A stretch of 17,382 nt of DNA from Candidatus Moraniibacteriota bacterium (GCA_026396205.1 JAPLXF010000044.1:1-17382); one strand, 5' to 3'; positions 6,954 to 13,500 are shown, counted from the stretch's first letter. Numbers and translations are program-made. The notes: generated from the sequence alone by a model not told the origin.

Positions 6954-8804
6954 ATGAATAATATCCGCAATTTCTGCATAATAGCGCATATTGACCATGG
7001 CAAATCGACTTTAGCCGACCGGCTTTTGGAAATTACCAAAACCGTAGAAATGCGGAAAATGAAAGAACAGCTATTGGACCAGATGGATTTGGAACGGGAA
7101 AGGGGAATAACGATTAAGCTCCAGCCGGTCAGGATGAATTACAAGGAATACGTCTTAAATTTAATTGATACGCCAGGGCATGTCGATTTCAATTATGAAG
7201 TTTCGCGGTCGCTGGCAGCGGTGGAAGGCGCAGTATTATTAGTAGACGCCACCAAAGGCGTGCAAGCGCAGACACTTTCCAATTTATATTTAGCAATTGA
7301 CCAGGGGCTGGAAATCATTCCCGCCGTCAATAAAATCGACCTGCCCAACGCCAATGTTTCCAAGACCAAAAAAGAAATTATCCATATTTTAGGCTACGCG
7401 GAAGAAGATATTTTGGAAGTTTCCGGAAAAACCGGAGCGGGAGTGGAAAAACTTCTGGAAAAAATCGTGGAAAAAGTTCCCGCGCCCAAAGGCCAATCGG
7501 AAAAACCCTTGCGTGCCTTGATTTTTGATTCCAAATATGACACCTATAAAGGCGTTCTAGCTTATGTCCGGATTATTGACGGAGAAATCCGCGCCGAAGA
7601 AAAAATTTATTTGACCGCGGGAAAAATCGAAAGCAGCGTCATCGAAGTCGGCTATTTCAAGCCGGAACTCCAAAAAACCCTGAAATTAAAAGCCGGCGAC
7701 ATCGGCTATATCGCCACCGGTTTTAAAAGCGTCGTTAATTGCCGGGTGGGAGACACTGTTACAATCGCCAATTGCCAATCGCAAATCGTTAGCCTTCCCG
7801 GCTACAAAGAAGTTATCCCAATGGTTTATGCCAGTTTTTATCCGATTGAAGGCGATGATTACAATGTCATGCGCGACGCTTTGGACAAACTGAAGCTGAA
7901 TGATGCCGCTTTCACTTTTGAACCGGAATCCAACCAAGCGCTAGGTCGCGGCTTCCGCTGCGGATTTTTAGGCATGTTGCATCTGGAAATCATCCAATCG
8001 CGCCTGCAAAGGGAATTTTCTTTCAGCCCGACCATTACCACTCCCAGCGTGGTTTATGAAGTGGAACTGAAAAATACGGCGGAAAAAATTAATCCCGCAC
8101 CTTCCTTTAAAGCATTAAACTCTTCACGACAAGCTACGGGGCTTTCTGGAAGGTGCGGGATAAAAGTTTATTCGCCGATTGAACTGCCGGACCCGTCGCT
8201 GATTGAAAAAATTTACGAGCCGTATGTCAAGCTGAATATTGTTTCGCCCAGCGCTTATCTTGGTTCCATTATGGAAGTCATGCAGAATACGCGTACTGAG
8301 TATAAAGACACGGAATATATTGACAGCGAAAGAATAATCCTAACTTTTGATTGCCCGCTGACTGATGTGATTATCAATCTGCATGATGATTTGAAAAGCG
8401 CGTCTTCCGGCTATGCTTCCATGAATTATGAAATCATCGGCTACCGTCCTTATGACCTGGTCAAACTGGATATTTTGGTAGCCGGAGAAAAAATTGACGC
8501 TTTTTCCCGGATTATTCCCCGCGAAAAATCTTTTTCCGAAGGCAAAAGAACCGTAGAAAAACTCAAAGATTCCATTCCTCGGCAAAATTTCCAAGTGGCA
8601 CTGCAGGCGGCGATTGGCGGAAAAATTATTGCCCGGGAAACCATCAAAGCTTTCCGCAAAGATGTTACTTCCAAACTTTACGGCGGCGATGTCACCCGCA
8701 AACGAAAGCTTTTGGAAAAGCAGAAAAAAGGCAAGAAAAAGATGAAAAACATCGGCCGAGTGGCCATTCCCTCGGAAGCTTTTCTTTCTGTGCTGAAAAG
8801 ATAA
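6954..8804 (+). CDS. lepA: Elongation factor 4 (LepA), ribosome back-translocating GTPase
   Basis: A translational GTPase of 616 residues that acts on stalled or mis-translocated ribosomes. GTPase motifs are intact: AHIDHGKSTL (G1), a G2 region with RERGITIK, DTPGHVDF (G3) and NKIDLP (G4). The EF4-specific C-terminal domain is present, with KLYGGDVTRKRKLLEKQKKGKKKMK and the ending SVLKR. The usual length is about 600; the surplus is explained by an in-frame insertion at residues about 380-403, between VVYEVELKNTAEKI and KVYSPIELPDPS, coded by a palindromic element. The start is fixed by the typical NIRNFCIIAHIDHGKST opening and a leaderless-type promoter. A terminator follows directly, and then the RM cassette. 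A decayed second copy of its last 61 codons lies at 11481-11666. Confidence 0.95.
   Translation: MNNIRNFCIIAHIDHGKSTLADRLLEITKTVEMRKMKEQLLDQMDLERERGITIKLQPVRMNYKEYVLNLIDTPGHVDFNYEVSRSLAAVEGAVLLVDATKGVQAQTLSNLYLAIDQGLEIIPAVNKIDLPNANVSKTKKEIIHILGYAEEDILEVSGKTGAGVEKLLEKIVEKVPAPKGQSEKPLRALIFDSKYDTYKGVLAYVRIIDGEIRAEEKIYLTAGKIESSVIEVGYFKPELQKTLKLKAGDIGYIATGFKSVVNCRVGDTVTIANCQSQIVSLPGYKEVIPMVYASFYPIEGDDYNVMRDALDKLKLNDAAFTFEPESNQALGRGFRCGFLGMLHLEIIQSRLQREFSFSPTITTPSVVYEVELKNTAEKINPAPSFKALNSSRQATGLSGRCGIKVYSPIELPDPSLIEKIYEPYVKLNIVSPSAYLGSIMEVMQNTRTEYKDTEYIDSERIILTFDCPLTDVIINLHDDLKSASSGYASMNYEIIGYRPYDLVKLDILVAGEKIDAFSRIIPREKSFSEGKRTVEKLKDSIPRQNFQVALQAAIGGKIIARETIKAFRKDVTSKLYGGDVTRKRKLLEKQKKGKKKMKNIGRVAIPSEAFLSVLKR
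8092..8161 (+). repeat. 70-bp palindromic element inserted in frame in lepA
   Basis: ATCCCGCACCTTCC (8092-8105) and GGAAGGTGCGGGAT (8148-8161) are perfect 14-bp inverted repeats. A second, inner pair AAAGC/GCTTT (8109-8113 and 8141-8145) extends the hairpin. It codes for about 24 residues (NPAPSFKALNSSRQATGLSG and on) that have no counterpart in LepA as I recall it from Bacillus subtilis or E. coli, and removing them restores normal spacing. There is no stop or frameshift. The layout resembles Rickettsia-type palindromic elements that insert in coding sequence; membership of any named family is not claimed. Confidence 0.8.
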
Positions 8805-8807
8805 TCC

Positions 8808-8833
8808 AAAAGCCCAATTCAGGGCTTTTTTTT
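8808..8833 (+). terminator. Rho-independent terminator of lepA
   Basis: AAAAGCCC (8808-8815) pairs with GGGCTTTT (8822-8829) around AATTCA, with a continuous T run to 8833. No similar terminator follows the decayed lepA copy at 11666, so this terminator belongs to the intact copy or arrived with the cassette. Confidence 0.88.
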
Positions 8834-8924
8834 GTTTATTCTGATTATATTTAAAAATTGCCAAGAAGGCTTAAAAGGGATAGGATTAAAGGGTAAAATA
8901 AATTAGGGAAATAAAAATAAAGTT

Positions 8925-8976
8925 TACCCCGTAGTCAGCCCTGCTGTACTACTGGGGTTATCCACAAAGCGGGGTA
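8925..8976 (+). repeat. Compound hairpin region upstream of the RM operon
   Basis: ACCCCGTAGT (8926-8935) pairs with ACTAC-T-GGGGT (8948-8958) with one bulged T, and CAGC (8936-8939) pairs with GCTG (8943-8946), giving a 14-bp stem with two single-base bulges and a CCT loop. The outer TACCCCG (8925-8931) also matches CGGGGTA (8970-8976) perfectly, so two folds compete. It lies upstream of the predicted transcription start and has no T tract, so it probably acts as DNA (element end, recombination or binding site) and not as a terminator. Confidence 0.6.
8958..8966 (+). promoter_or_regulatory. Consensus DnaA-box match
   Basis: TTATCCACA is an exact match to the high-affinity DnaA box. It directly abuts the hairpin at 8926-8958. 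No second box, iterons or replication gene is seen nearby, and one 9-mer can occur by chance in a window of this size, so this is a weak call. Confidence 0.3.
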
Positions 8977-9004
8977 TTGCAAAGAAATAGTATAGTGATA
9001 TAAT
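8977..9004 (+). promoter_or_regulatory. Promoter of the RM operon
   Basis: TTGCAA (8977-8982), 16 bp, then a perfect TATAAT (8999-9004). The start of transcription is expected near 9011, which gives a leader of about 20 bases to the ATG at 9031. No Shine-Dalgarno is visible in that leader. The -10 hexamer sits at the centre of the 23-bp palindrome at 8991-9013. Confidence 0.65.
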
Positions 9005-9013
9005 ATCACTATA
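8991..9013 (+). promoter_or_regulatory. Perfect 23-bp palindromic operator over the RM promoter -10
   Basis: The half-site TATAGTGATAT (8991-9001) and its exact complement (9003-9013) flank a central A at 9002. The whole -10 box lies inside it, so a dimer bound here would block the RM promoter. The only DNA-binding candidate in the cassette is the N-terminal HTH of the methyltransferase, since there is no separate controller gene. Operator function is inferred. Confidence 0.6.
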
Positions 9014-9030
9014 AGATTACACTCAAAATA

Positions 9031-10626
9031 ATGTTAGCTGATCAACAAACAAATCAATTACTTACAATAAAAGAAGCCAGTATTTGGGCAAGTGATTTTC
9101 TTAATCGGGATATCAATGAATCTAATATTTCGTATCTGATTCAATATGGGAAAATAAAAAAGCATAATGGCGGAAATTCAGTCTTTGTTAATTTAAATGA
9201 ACTAAAAAATTATTACGAATCCTATAATGGTAAGCGGGAGATTGATTGGAAAAAACGACTAGGCAATGATTTAAACTGGGTGCTGTCCTTTGATCATTTA
9301 AGAGAAAAAGATACAACAAAGCATGTTCATAGACTTCACCCCTATAAAGGAAAATTTATCCCCCAGCTTGTTCAGTATTTCATAGATGATCATGTAGATA
9401 ATTTCAAAAAGAAAATTTATTTTAAAACTGGAGATGTAATTTTTGATCCTTTTTCCGGTTCCGGAACAACGCTTGTGCAAGCGAATGAGTTAGGCATGCA
9501 TTCTATTGGGGTTGATATTTCACATTTTAATTGCATGATTAATGAAGTGAAATTAATTAATTATGATCTAAGCACTCTAGAAAAAGAAATAAATGAAGTA
9601 AAGAGCGCCATTATAAATTACGAAAGAGACAATAAGATTAATGCTTTTGAAAATGAACTTTTGGAAAAATTAGCCATTTTCAATAATAAATATTTTCCAA
9701 GCCCAGACTTTAAATACAAAATTCAAAAAGGGCAAATAAATGAGAAAAAATATTCAACAGATAAAGAGAAGGAATTTCTAGAAATTTACAATAAACTTAT
9801 AAAAAAATATAACATTGAATTAAATCATTTTTCATCAAATAATTTTATTGACAAATGGTACATGAAAAATGTTCGAAAAGAAATTAATTTTGCCTTCAGT
9901 CAAATAAAAAAAATAAAAAAATTAAAAAATAAAAAAGTTTTAGCAGTAATTTTAAGCAGAACGATAAGGTCTTGCCGAGCTACTACTCACTCAGATTTGG
10001 CTACATTAAAAGAGCCGCAAGTTAGCACTTATTATTGCTGGAAACACAAGAAAATTTGTAAACCACTTTTTTCTATAAAAGACTGGTTTGATAGATATGC
10101 AACGGACACAATTAACAGGCTTAAAGTTTTTTCGAAATTAAAAACAGGCGCTCGTTTTGCTATTATTCCCGCAGATTCTAGAACAGTTGATATTTTTAAA
10201 GAAGTTGAAAAAAAGGATAAAAAATTATCTCAAATATTAAAAAAACAAAAAATAAAAGGAATCTTTACATCCCCACCGTATGTTGGACAAATTGATTATC
10301 ATGAACAACACGCCTATGCGTATGATCTTTTCGGATTTGAACGGCGCGATGAACTCGAAATAGGACCCCTTTATAAAGGGCAGGGCATGGAAGCAAGAAA
10401 TTCTTATATTGATGGAATTTCGAAAGTTTTATTGAACTCTAGAAAATTTTTAGCAAAAGATTTTGATGTATTTTTAGTAGCAAATGACAAATACAATCTT
10501 TATCCAGAAATTGCAGAAAGAGCAAGGATGAGGATTATCGATTGTTTTAAACGTCCAGTTTTAAATAGAACCGAGAGGGATAAATCGCCCTATTCGGAAA
10601 TAATTTTTCATTTAAAAGAAAAATAA
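9031..10626 (+). CDS. Type II RM DNA methyltransferase (TSPPY-type, N-terminal HTH)
   Basis: A 531-residue amino-methyltransferase that would protect the recognition sites of the downstream endonuclease, using S-adenosylmethionine. Residues 1-70 look like a helix-turn-helix (TIKEASIWASDF, then SNISYLIQYGKIKKH). HRLHPYKGKF near 100-109 precedes the SAM-binding motif I DPFSGSGTT (139-147). The catalytic motif IV is TSPPY (413-417), a form typical of N4-cytosine enzymes, though N6-adenine cannot be excluded. Motif I comes before motif IV. A family-specific stretch with RSCRATTHSDLA and CWKHKKIC lies between them. The stop is one base before the endonuclease ATG, so the pair is an operon with the methyltransferase first. 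The start has no Shine-Dalgarno. The gene is much more AT-rich than lepA beside it, which suggests transfer. Autorepression through the promoter palindrome is a reasonable inference. Confidence 0.88.
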   Translation: MLADQQTNQLLTIKEASIWASDFLNRDINESNISYLIQYGKIKKHNGGNSVFVNLNELKNYYESYNGKREIDWKKRLGNDLNWVLSFDHLREKDTTKHVHRLHPYKGKFIPQLVQYFIDDHVDNFKKKIYFKTGDVIFDPFSGSGTTLVQANELGMHSIGVDISHFNCMINEVKLINYDLSTLEKEINEVKSAIINYERDNKINAFENELLEKLAIFNNKYFPSPDFKYKIQKGQINEKKYSTDKEKEFLEIYNKLIKKYNIELNHFSSNNFIDKWYMKNVRKEINFAFSQIKKIKKLKNKKVLAVILSRTIRSCRATTHSDLATLKEPQVSTYYCWKHKKICKPLFSIKDWFDRYATDTINRLKVFSKLKTGARFAIIPADSRTVDIFKEVEKKDKKLSQILKKQKIKGIFTSPPYVGQIDYHEQHAYAYDLFGFERRDELEIGPLYKGQGMEARNSYIDGISKVLLNSRKFLAKDFDVFLVANDKYNLYPEIAERARMRIIDCFKRPVLNRTERDKSPYSEIIFHLKEK

Positions 10627-10627
10627 T

Positions 10628-11425
10628 ATGGCACTAAAAAAAGATCTCAAAAATGATATCCATAAATTTTTAAAGGAAAAGATCCTTAAAAAAATTGAAG
10701 ATTACGATTTAAGCGATGAAGATTCATCAAAACCCTTCCAGTATGCACTTTTTACAAAAAGAGGTTATCTAGCAAAAGGATTTATCCATGGGTGTGAAAC
10801 AGCGCTTGGGAATTGGCATGAACAAATTGCAAAAATAATAGCCGAGAGAAATTTTAAAATTGCTAAAAAATTACAAGGATCTGAAAAGATGCATGGTAAA
10901 GTTACAAATCGGGCACAAAAAATATTTGAAAATATACTTAGTGATTTAGATAGCGTGAAAAGAGAACCTAATCATAAAAAAGAAGCAGAAGAAATTTTTG
11001 CTACTAGTCAAAATGACAAAGCTTATGTAAATAGAATTCAAACGGTAGATCTTTATTTAAAAAAAGAAAATGGCGATGAAATATTTTTTGAAATTAAGGG
11101 TCCAAAACCAAATAAAAATGAAATGCGAGCAGCAAAAAGAGATCTTTTAGAAATTTATGCAATGAAAGCAAAAGAGGGTAAAAAGGTTAAAATATATTTA
11201 GGCATGTATTATAATCCATATGCTCCGAATGAATATCAAAGATGGACATGTTTAAAATTTTTTGATAAAGGAAAAGATTTTCTTATTGGAAAAGATTTTT
11301 GGGATTTTCTTGGTAATTCTGGTACATACGAAGATCTAATTAAAATATATGAGAAAGTAGGTGAAGAAATACGGCCCGTGCTAGATGAGAAATTTAAAAA
11401 AATAATAAAAATCAAAACCATTTAA
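10628..11425 (+). CDS. TdeIII-like type II restriction endonuclease
   Basis: A nuclease of 265 residues expected to cut unmethylated DNA at the site guarded by the upstream methyltransferase. It shows a PD-(D/E)xK core: D141 in QTVDLYL, then E155-I-K157 in FFEIKGPKPN, the catalytic acid and lysine. Further stretches I associate with the TdeIII family are GMYYNPYAPNEY (from 192) and FWDFLGNSGTYEDL (from 224), plus a helical N terminus with GNWHEQIAKIIAE. From memory that family is linked to GGNCC; this is not shown by the sequence, and GGNCC occurs in the window (for example near 305 and 557). The ATG is one base after the methyltransferase stop, so expression is coupled and the enzyme appears later than its protector. 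The gene looks intact and is AT-rich, as is its partner. Confidence 0.82.
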   Translation: MALKKDLKNDIHKFLKEKILKKIEDYDLSDEDSSKPFQYALFTKRGYLAKGFIHGCETALGNWHEQIAKIIAERNFKIAKKLQGSEKMHGKVTNRAQKIFENILSDLDSVKREPNHKKEAEEIFATSQNDKAYVNRIQTVDLYLKKENGDEIFFEIKGPKPNKNEMRAAKRDLLEIYAMKAKEGKKVKIYLGMYYNPYAPNEYQRWTCLKFFDKGKDFLIGKDFWDFLGNSGTYEDLIKIYEKVGEEIRPVLDEKFKKIIKIKTI

Positions 11426-11480
11426 TAATTAAAAACTGAAAAATTTTAAGGATTTGGAAGCACAAAATCAAAAAAATCAT

Positions 11481-11666
11481 GGGAAAATCATTGCGCGGGA
11501 AACTATTAAAGCTTTCCGCAAGGATGTTACCTCCAAGCTTTACGGCGGGGATGTTACCCGCAAGAGGAAGCTATTGGAAAAGCAGAAAAAAGGCAAGAAA
11601 TAGATGAAAAACATCGGCCGGGTGGCCATCCCCAGTGAAACTTTTTTGTCGGTATTGAAACGCTGA
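11481..11666 (+). pseudogene. lepA: Decayed second copy of the lepA 3' end
   Basis: It aligns without gaps to the last 62 codons of lepA (8619-8804), from GKIIARETIKAFRKD to SVLKR and stop. By hand count 29 of 186 bases differ. Of 61 sense codons 23 differ: 21 are synonymous, one is Ala to Thr, and one turns Lys AAG into TAG (11601-11603). Homology starts abruptly at 11481, so there is no start codon or GTPase domain and it cannot make LepA. The synonymous bias shows that both copies spent most of their divergence under selection as working lepA genes. The promoter of the next operon overlaps its last bases. Confidence 0.9.
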
Positions 11667-11695
11667 TTGTTTTTTAATTATATTTTTGTTAAAAT
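11667..11695 (+). promoter_or_regulatory. Promoter of the divIC-like operon, predicted leaderless
   Basis: TTGTTT (11667-11672), exactly 17 bp, then TAAAAT (11690-11695), with TG at 11687-11688 making an extended -10. The ATG at 11702 is six bases beyond the -10, the same geometry as at the glycosyltransferase and lepA genes. The -35 starts directly after the stop codon of the lepA remnant. Confidence 0.68.
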
Positions 11696-11701
11696 AACCA
11701 T

Positions 11702-11812
11702 ATGAGTTATATAAGGCGCGGGAAAAGAATGCAAAAAATCTGGGTGGTTATTTCTATTCTGGGAGTTTTGGCCATGGTGGCTTTTACTATCGCTCCGCTT
11801 TTAACCAATTAA
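11702..11812 (+). CDS. 36-residue single-span membrane protein
   Basis: A small ORF, MSYIRRGKRMQKIWVV and on, with a basic N terminus (residues 5-12) and one hydrophobic helix (about 14-33, ending IAPLL). The basic-then-hydrophobic order predicts an N-in topology. Its TAA is directly followed by the ATG of the FtsB/DivIC-like gene, so the two are almost certainly co-translated. The promoter sits six bases before its ATG, which makes this ORF the first gene of the transcript and supports it as coding. No function is known to me; a small partner of the divisome or simply a leader peptide are both possible. Confidence 0.62.
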   Translation: MSYIRRGKRMQKIWVVISILGVLAMVAFTIAPLLTN

Positions 11813-12229
11813 ATGCTCGAAAAAAATCCGAAGAAACTGACTCCTTTGGTGGTGAAGATTATCTTTTTAATCGGAGTAGTCGCCCTGATTTATGTTTCAG
11901 TCTCGCTTTCCCGGGAATTCCAGAAAAAGAGGCAAATTCAAGAAGAAATCCGCAAGCTGCAGGAGGAAGCCCAGAAAATCAGCCGGGAAAATTCTGCCAT
12001 TCAGGAGAAAATTGCCTATCTGGAAAGCCATGATTACCAGGAAAAAGAAGCCAAGGACAAATTGAATTTGCAGAAGCCGGATGAAAAAGTGGTAGTTGTC
12101 CGCAAAAGCGTTTCTGAAGAAAATCGTATTCCGGTTTCCCAAGAGGAAATAGCGGAAACCGTTCCGGAAAAGCCGTCGATTCCCAATTATCAAAAATGGT
12201 GGAATTATTTTTTTGGCAAAAATTTATGA
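11813..12229 (+). CDS. FtsB/DivIC-like septum formation protein
   Basis: A bitopic protein of 138 residues with the FtsB/DivIC layout: a short basic cytoplasmic N terminus, one transmembrane helix (about 10-30, VVKIIFLIGVVALIYVSVSL), a coiled coil (about 34-70, EFQKKRQIQEEIRKLQEEAQ) and a short motif AKDKLNLQKPDEKVVVV (about 79-95) that matches the conserved end of the septum initiator family. Such proteins bridge FtsL and FtsQ-type partners in the divisome. The tail beyond residue 100 is Glu/Pro-rich and not conserved. The ATG abuts the stop of the 36-codon ORF, and its TGA overlaps the ATG of the parvulin gene (ATGA). FtsB and DivIC cannot be told apart here. Confidence 0.8.
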   Translation: MLEKNPKKLTPLVVKIIFLIGVVALIYVSVSLSREFQKKRQIQEEIRKLQEEAQKISRENSAIQEKIAYLESHDYQEKEAKDKLNLQKPDEKVVVVRKSVSEENRIPVSQEEIAETVPEKPSIPNYQKWWNYFFGKNL

Positions 12230-13272
12230 AAGAAAAATTCGGAAAAGTAAATAGCCTGACCATAGTTATTACAGCCATAATTGCCATAGTAGCTTATTTA
12301 TTGGTTGTCGGATTGCTTATTTACGGTCTGGGCATCAGCAACCCTTTTACCCGCTGGAACACAAAGTTTATTCCGTATCCGGCGGCGATTATCAATTCCC
12401 GGAATATTATTACAGTCAATAAGCTGGAAGAAAATTTGGTTGTGATTCGAAAGTTTTATGAACGCCCGGATATTTCCCAGCAAGGCATCCGGGTTGATTT
12501 CTCCACACCGGAAGGAAAAAAACGCCTGATGATAAAAAAGAAAAATCTGCTCAATCAGATGGTGGAAAATAAAATTGTGGAAATGCTGGCTGAAAAAAAC
12601 GGCATTAAAATTACAGATGCGGAAATTACCAAGCAACTGGATGCCAAATTGGATGAATTTGGAACCGCGCAGGAAGTTAAAGATAATATCGTAAATTTCT
12701 ACGGCTGGAGCGTTGAGGGATTTCAGGAAGAAGTCGTGAAACCGGAAATATACCGGGAAGCCTTAAGTGAAAAAATTGCCGCCCAAGATTCAACCAATTT
12801 GAAAGCTCAAGAAAAAATCCGGCAGGCGCTGGATGAAATAAACAAAAAAAATGATTTCGGAGAAACGGCGAAAAAATATTCCGAAGGCGATAGCGCCAAA
12901 AACAGCGGCGATGTCGGCTGGTTTTCAGCCGAGCAAATGTTACCGGAAATCGCCCAAGTCGCCTTTAAATTGAAAAAAGGCGAAGTCAGCGATATTATTG
13001 AAAGCTCTCTGGGTTTTCATATAATAAAAATTGAGGATACAAAGAATGAAGAAGGCAAGGACAAAGTGCGTATCCGACAAATTTTCGTCCGCGGATTTAG
13101 TTTTCCCGACTGGTTGCAAGAACAGAAGAAAAATACTAAAATATCCGTGCCTGTTAAAGGAGTATTTTGGAATAAAAACGCCGGAGCGATTCAATTTAAC
13201 GATAAAGAACTCTCGCGTTTCGAAGAGAATCTAATCAATAATTCTCCGGACGATATTTCCATTCTTTTTTAA
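12226..13272 (+). CDS. Membrane-anchored parvulin-type peptidyl-prolyl isomerase (SurA/PrsA-like)
   Basis: A 348-residue protein with a transmembrane anchor (about 10-37, SLTIVITAIIAIVAYLLVVG), an extracytoplasmic helical SurA-N-like region (KKNLLNQMVENKIVEMLAEK) and a parvulin rotamase domain near 190-280. The domain carries the hallmark stretches FGETAKKYSEGDSAKNSGD, VGWFSAEQM, LKKGEVSDI and SSLGFHIIKIED. It would help fold exported proteins. The start at 12226 gives an ATGA overlap with the preceding gene; an in-frame ATG at 12196 would add ten residues but lies inside that gene. A C-terminal extension of about 60 residues follows the rotamase domain. In the divIC-like operon it links envelope folding with division. 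Confidence 0.85.
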   Translation: MKEKFGKVNSLTIVITAIIAIVAYLLVVGLLIYGLGISNPFTRWNTKFIPYPAAIINSRNIITVNKLEENLVVIRKFYERPDISQQGIRVDFSTPEGKKRLMIKKKNLLNQMVENKIVEMLAEKNGIKITDAEITKQLDAKLDEFGTAQEVKDNIVNFYGWSVEGFQEEVVKPEIYREALSEKIAAQDSTNLKAQEKIRQALDEINKKNDFGETAKKYSEGDSAKNSGDVGWFSAEQMLPEIAQVAFKLKKGEVSDIIESSLGFHIIKIEDTKNEEGKDKVRIRQIFVRGFSFPDWLQEQKKNTKISVPVKGVFWNKNAGAIQFNDKELSRFEENLINNSPDDISILF

Positions 13273-13296
13273 AGTTAACAGTTAATTTACAAATAC

Positions 13297-13479
13297 ATGG
13301 CCAAACCAATCGTTAACCAAGAATTGTGCATCGGCTGCGGAACCTGCGAGTCCTTGTGCTCCACTATTTTCAAAGTGGAAAACGGGAAAAGCCAAGTGAT
13401 TGCCGAAGAATGCGGAAGCTGCAATTGCCAGGAAATAGTGGACAGCTGTCCGGTAAACGCGATTTCTCTTTCAGAATAA
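13297..13479 (+). CDS. Small [4Fe-4S] ferredoxin
   Basis: A 60-residue electron carrier. C11-x2-C14-x2-C17 followed by the remote C51-P52 (DSCPVNAI) is the classical set for one [4Fe-4S] cluster. Four more Cys (C21, C39, C42, C44) stand where a second cluster or a disulfide is found in relatives, but the spacing ECGSCNCQE does not match a normal second CxxCxxCxxxCP, so one cluster plus a disulfide or an unusual site is more likely. The start follows from the family N terminus (MAKPIVNQELCIGC). It lies 24 bases after the parvulin stop with no promoter or terminator seen, so it is probably in the same transcript. No redox partner gene is present in the window. Confidence 0.88.
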   Translation: MAKPIVNQELCIGCGTCESLCSTIFKVENGKSQVIAEECGSCNCQEIVDSCPVNAISLSE

Positions 13480-13484
13480 CTAAT

Positions 13485-13500
13485 ATTTTAATATTAAAAT
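13485..13500 (+). repeat. 16-bp AT-only palindrome between ferredoxin and clpB genes
   Basis: ATTTTAATATTAAAAT is its own complement. It has no GC pair and no T tract after it, so it is not a terminator. The 105-base gap to clpB (13480-13584) otherwise shows only weak promoter-like words, for example TTGAAT 13546-13551 with TATTAA 13568-13573, and no CIRCE-type heat-shock operator. Confidence 0.35.

Larger units (their letters stand above)
8805..11480 (+). mobile_element. Inserted restriction-modification cassette between lepA 3' repeats
   Basis: The segment lies between the intact lepA 3' end (8619-8804) and a degenerate homologous copy of the same 186 bases (11481-11666). It holds a terminator, an AT-rich region with palindromes, a methyltransferase and an endonuclease. 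Both genes are visibly more AT-rich and lysine/isoleucine-codon heavy than lepA, clpB or murJ, as expected for transferred DNA. There is no integrase or transposase inside, so homologous recombination through lepA is the simplest route. The right boundary is placed where codon-level homology to lepA begins; the true left edge could be anywhere within the lepA 3' region. Confidence 0.7.

Noticed and set aside
8926..8958. Hairpin as a terminator or riboswitch of the RM operon
   Set aside because: It has no T tract and lies upstream of the predicted transcription start, so it would not be in the RM transcript.
11813..11830. RM cassette extending into the divIC-like operon
   Set aside because: Base composition and codon use return to the genome norm after 11481, and the lepA remnant marks the boundary.
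12196..12225. Earlier ATG for the parvulin gene
   Set aside because: It lies inside the preceding gene and adds ten non-conserved residues; the ATGA overlap at 12226 is the usual operon junction.
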